Both the position numbers and the translations under genes were made by a program. Below the pieces are notes generated by a model that did no database searches, was not told the DNA's origin, and saw nothing but the letters and a program-made list of their open reading frames with translations. A stretch of DNA of 5,382 bases from Thermoplasmata archaeon. Its GTDB lineage: Archaea > Thermoplasmatota > Thermoplasmata > SG8-5 > JAGLSY01. This document shows, piece after piece, positions 4,964-5,382 of this stretch (positions are counted from its first letter, which is position 1; the number at the start of each line of letters is the position of its first letter). Location of the stretch: contig JAGLSY010000187.1 of assembly GCA_023135545.1 (NCBI GenBank), positions 1-5,382 of the forward strand. The letters run 5' to 3'.

Positions 4964-5382
4964 ATGACCCTCAAGATAGGCATAATCGGCGGCAGCGGAA
5001 TCACGGATGCCGGATTTTTTACAGAGAAGGACAGAATAGAACTGGACACCCCATACGGCAAGCCGTCCGGCCCCTTTATCGTTGGCGAGTACCAGGGAGT
5101 TGAAATATTCTTTATTCCCAGGCACGGCATCGGCCATACGATACCACCACACAAGATAAACTACAGGGCAAATATCTGGGGCATGAAGCAGCTGGGTATC
5201 CGCACTCTGCTCTGCCCGTCGGCCGTTGGCTCCCTCAAGGAGGAATATCGCCCTGCCGAGATATGCATAACCGACCAGTTCATTGACTTCACCAGGGGGC
5301 GTCAGCTCACCTTTTTCGACGGTCCCAAGGTTATGCACCTTTCAATAGCCGACCCCATGTGCGAGTGCCTGAGAAAACTTCT
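4964..5382 (+). CDS. mtnP: S-methyl-5'-thioadenosine phosphorylase, N-terminal half (truncated by window edge)
   Basis: The first 139 codons are present with no stop before the right edge; the family is usually about 260-290 residues, so roughly half is seen. The enzyme cleaves 5'-methylthioadenosine, the by-product of polyamine synthesis and other S-adenosylmethionine reactions, with phosphate to give adenine and 5-methylthioribose 1-phosphate, feeding purine and methionine salvage in the cytoplasm. Family landmarks occur in order: KIGIIGGSGI (4-13, phosphate-binding GGSG), TPYGKPSGP (29-37), IPRHGIGHTIPPHKINYRAN (51-70), CPSAVGSL (84-91), TDQFIDFTRGRQLTFFDG (103-120) and IADPMCECLR (128-137). 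ATG 4964 is chosen because KIGIIGGSG follows at once, as in the family. The residues that separate methylthioadenosine from other nucleosides (methylthioinosine, purine nucleosides) lie mostly in the missing half, so substrate choice is inferred. Confidence 0.93.
   Translation, partial: MTLKIGIIGGSGITDAGFFTEKDRIELDTPYGKPSGPFIVGEYQGVEIFFIPRHGIGHTIPPHKINYRANIWGMKQLGIRTLLCPSAVGSLKEEYRPAEICITDQFIDFTRGRQLTFFDGPKVMHLSIADPMCECLRKL

Noticed and set aside
4766..5338. 190-codon minus-strand open frame across the acetyltransferase end and the phosphorylase start
   Set aside because: It overlaps two well-recognised plus-strand genes, spans the gap between them, and shows no family pattern.

Overview
The window reads as chromosomal DNA of an archaeon, most likely from the Thermoplasmatota or a related euryarchaeal group. 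The reasons are: T/A-rich box A-like elements about 27-31 bases upstream of start codons that lack a Shine-Dalgarno sequence (leaderless initiation); a secreted protein ending in the paired 'GWNLIS.PL ... GWNLVGYP ... GYWVHV' domain that I associate with Thermoplasmata surface proteins; and an archaeal-style methylthioadenosine phosphorylase. The taxonomic call is an inference, since no rRNA or marker gene is present.

Layout, all on the plus strand. Bases 1-314 hold the 3' end of a DEDD/RNase H-fold 3'-5' exonuclease related to the PolB proofreading domain. A 95-base gap carries a TATA-like element and a ribosome binding site. Bases 410-3901 encode an 1163-residue exported protein: signal peptide, an N-terminal domain ending in YPLIIDPL, thirteen FG-GAP-type beta-propeller repeats of about 59 residues (1139-3385), and a C-terminal domain with two GWNL motifs. 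A short T tract and a promoter follow. Bases 3974-4921 encode a tandem two-domain GNAT acetyltransferase. A 42-base gap leads to the first 139 codons of S-methyl-5'-thioadenosine phosphorylase, which runs off the right edge.

The genes do not form an obvious pathway. The exonuclease, acetyltransferase and phosphorylase look like ordinary housekeeping genes. The large surface protein is the accessory element: it is more A+T-rich outside its repeats than the genes around it, it combines a bacterial-looking N-terminal/propeller architecture with an archaeal-looking C-terminus, and its repeats show clear signs of recent duplication and exchange. No RNA gene, CRISPR array, insertion sequence or intergenic gap over 100 bases is visible.
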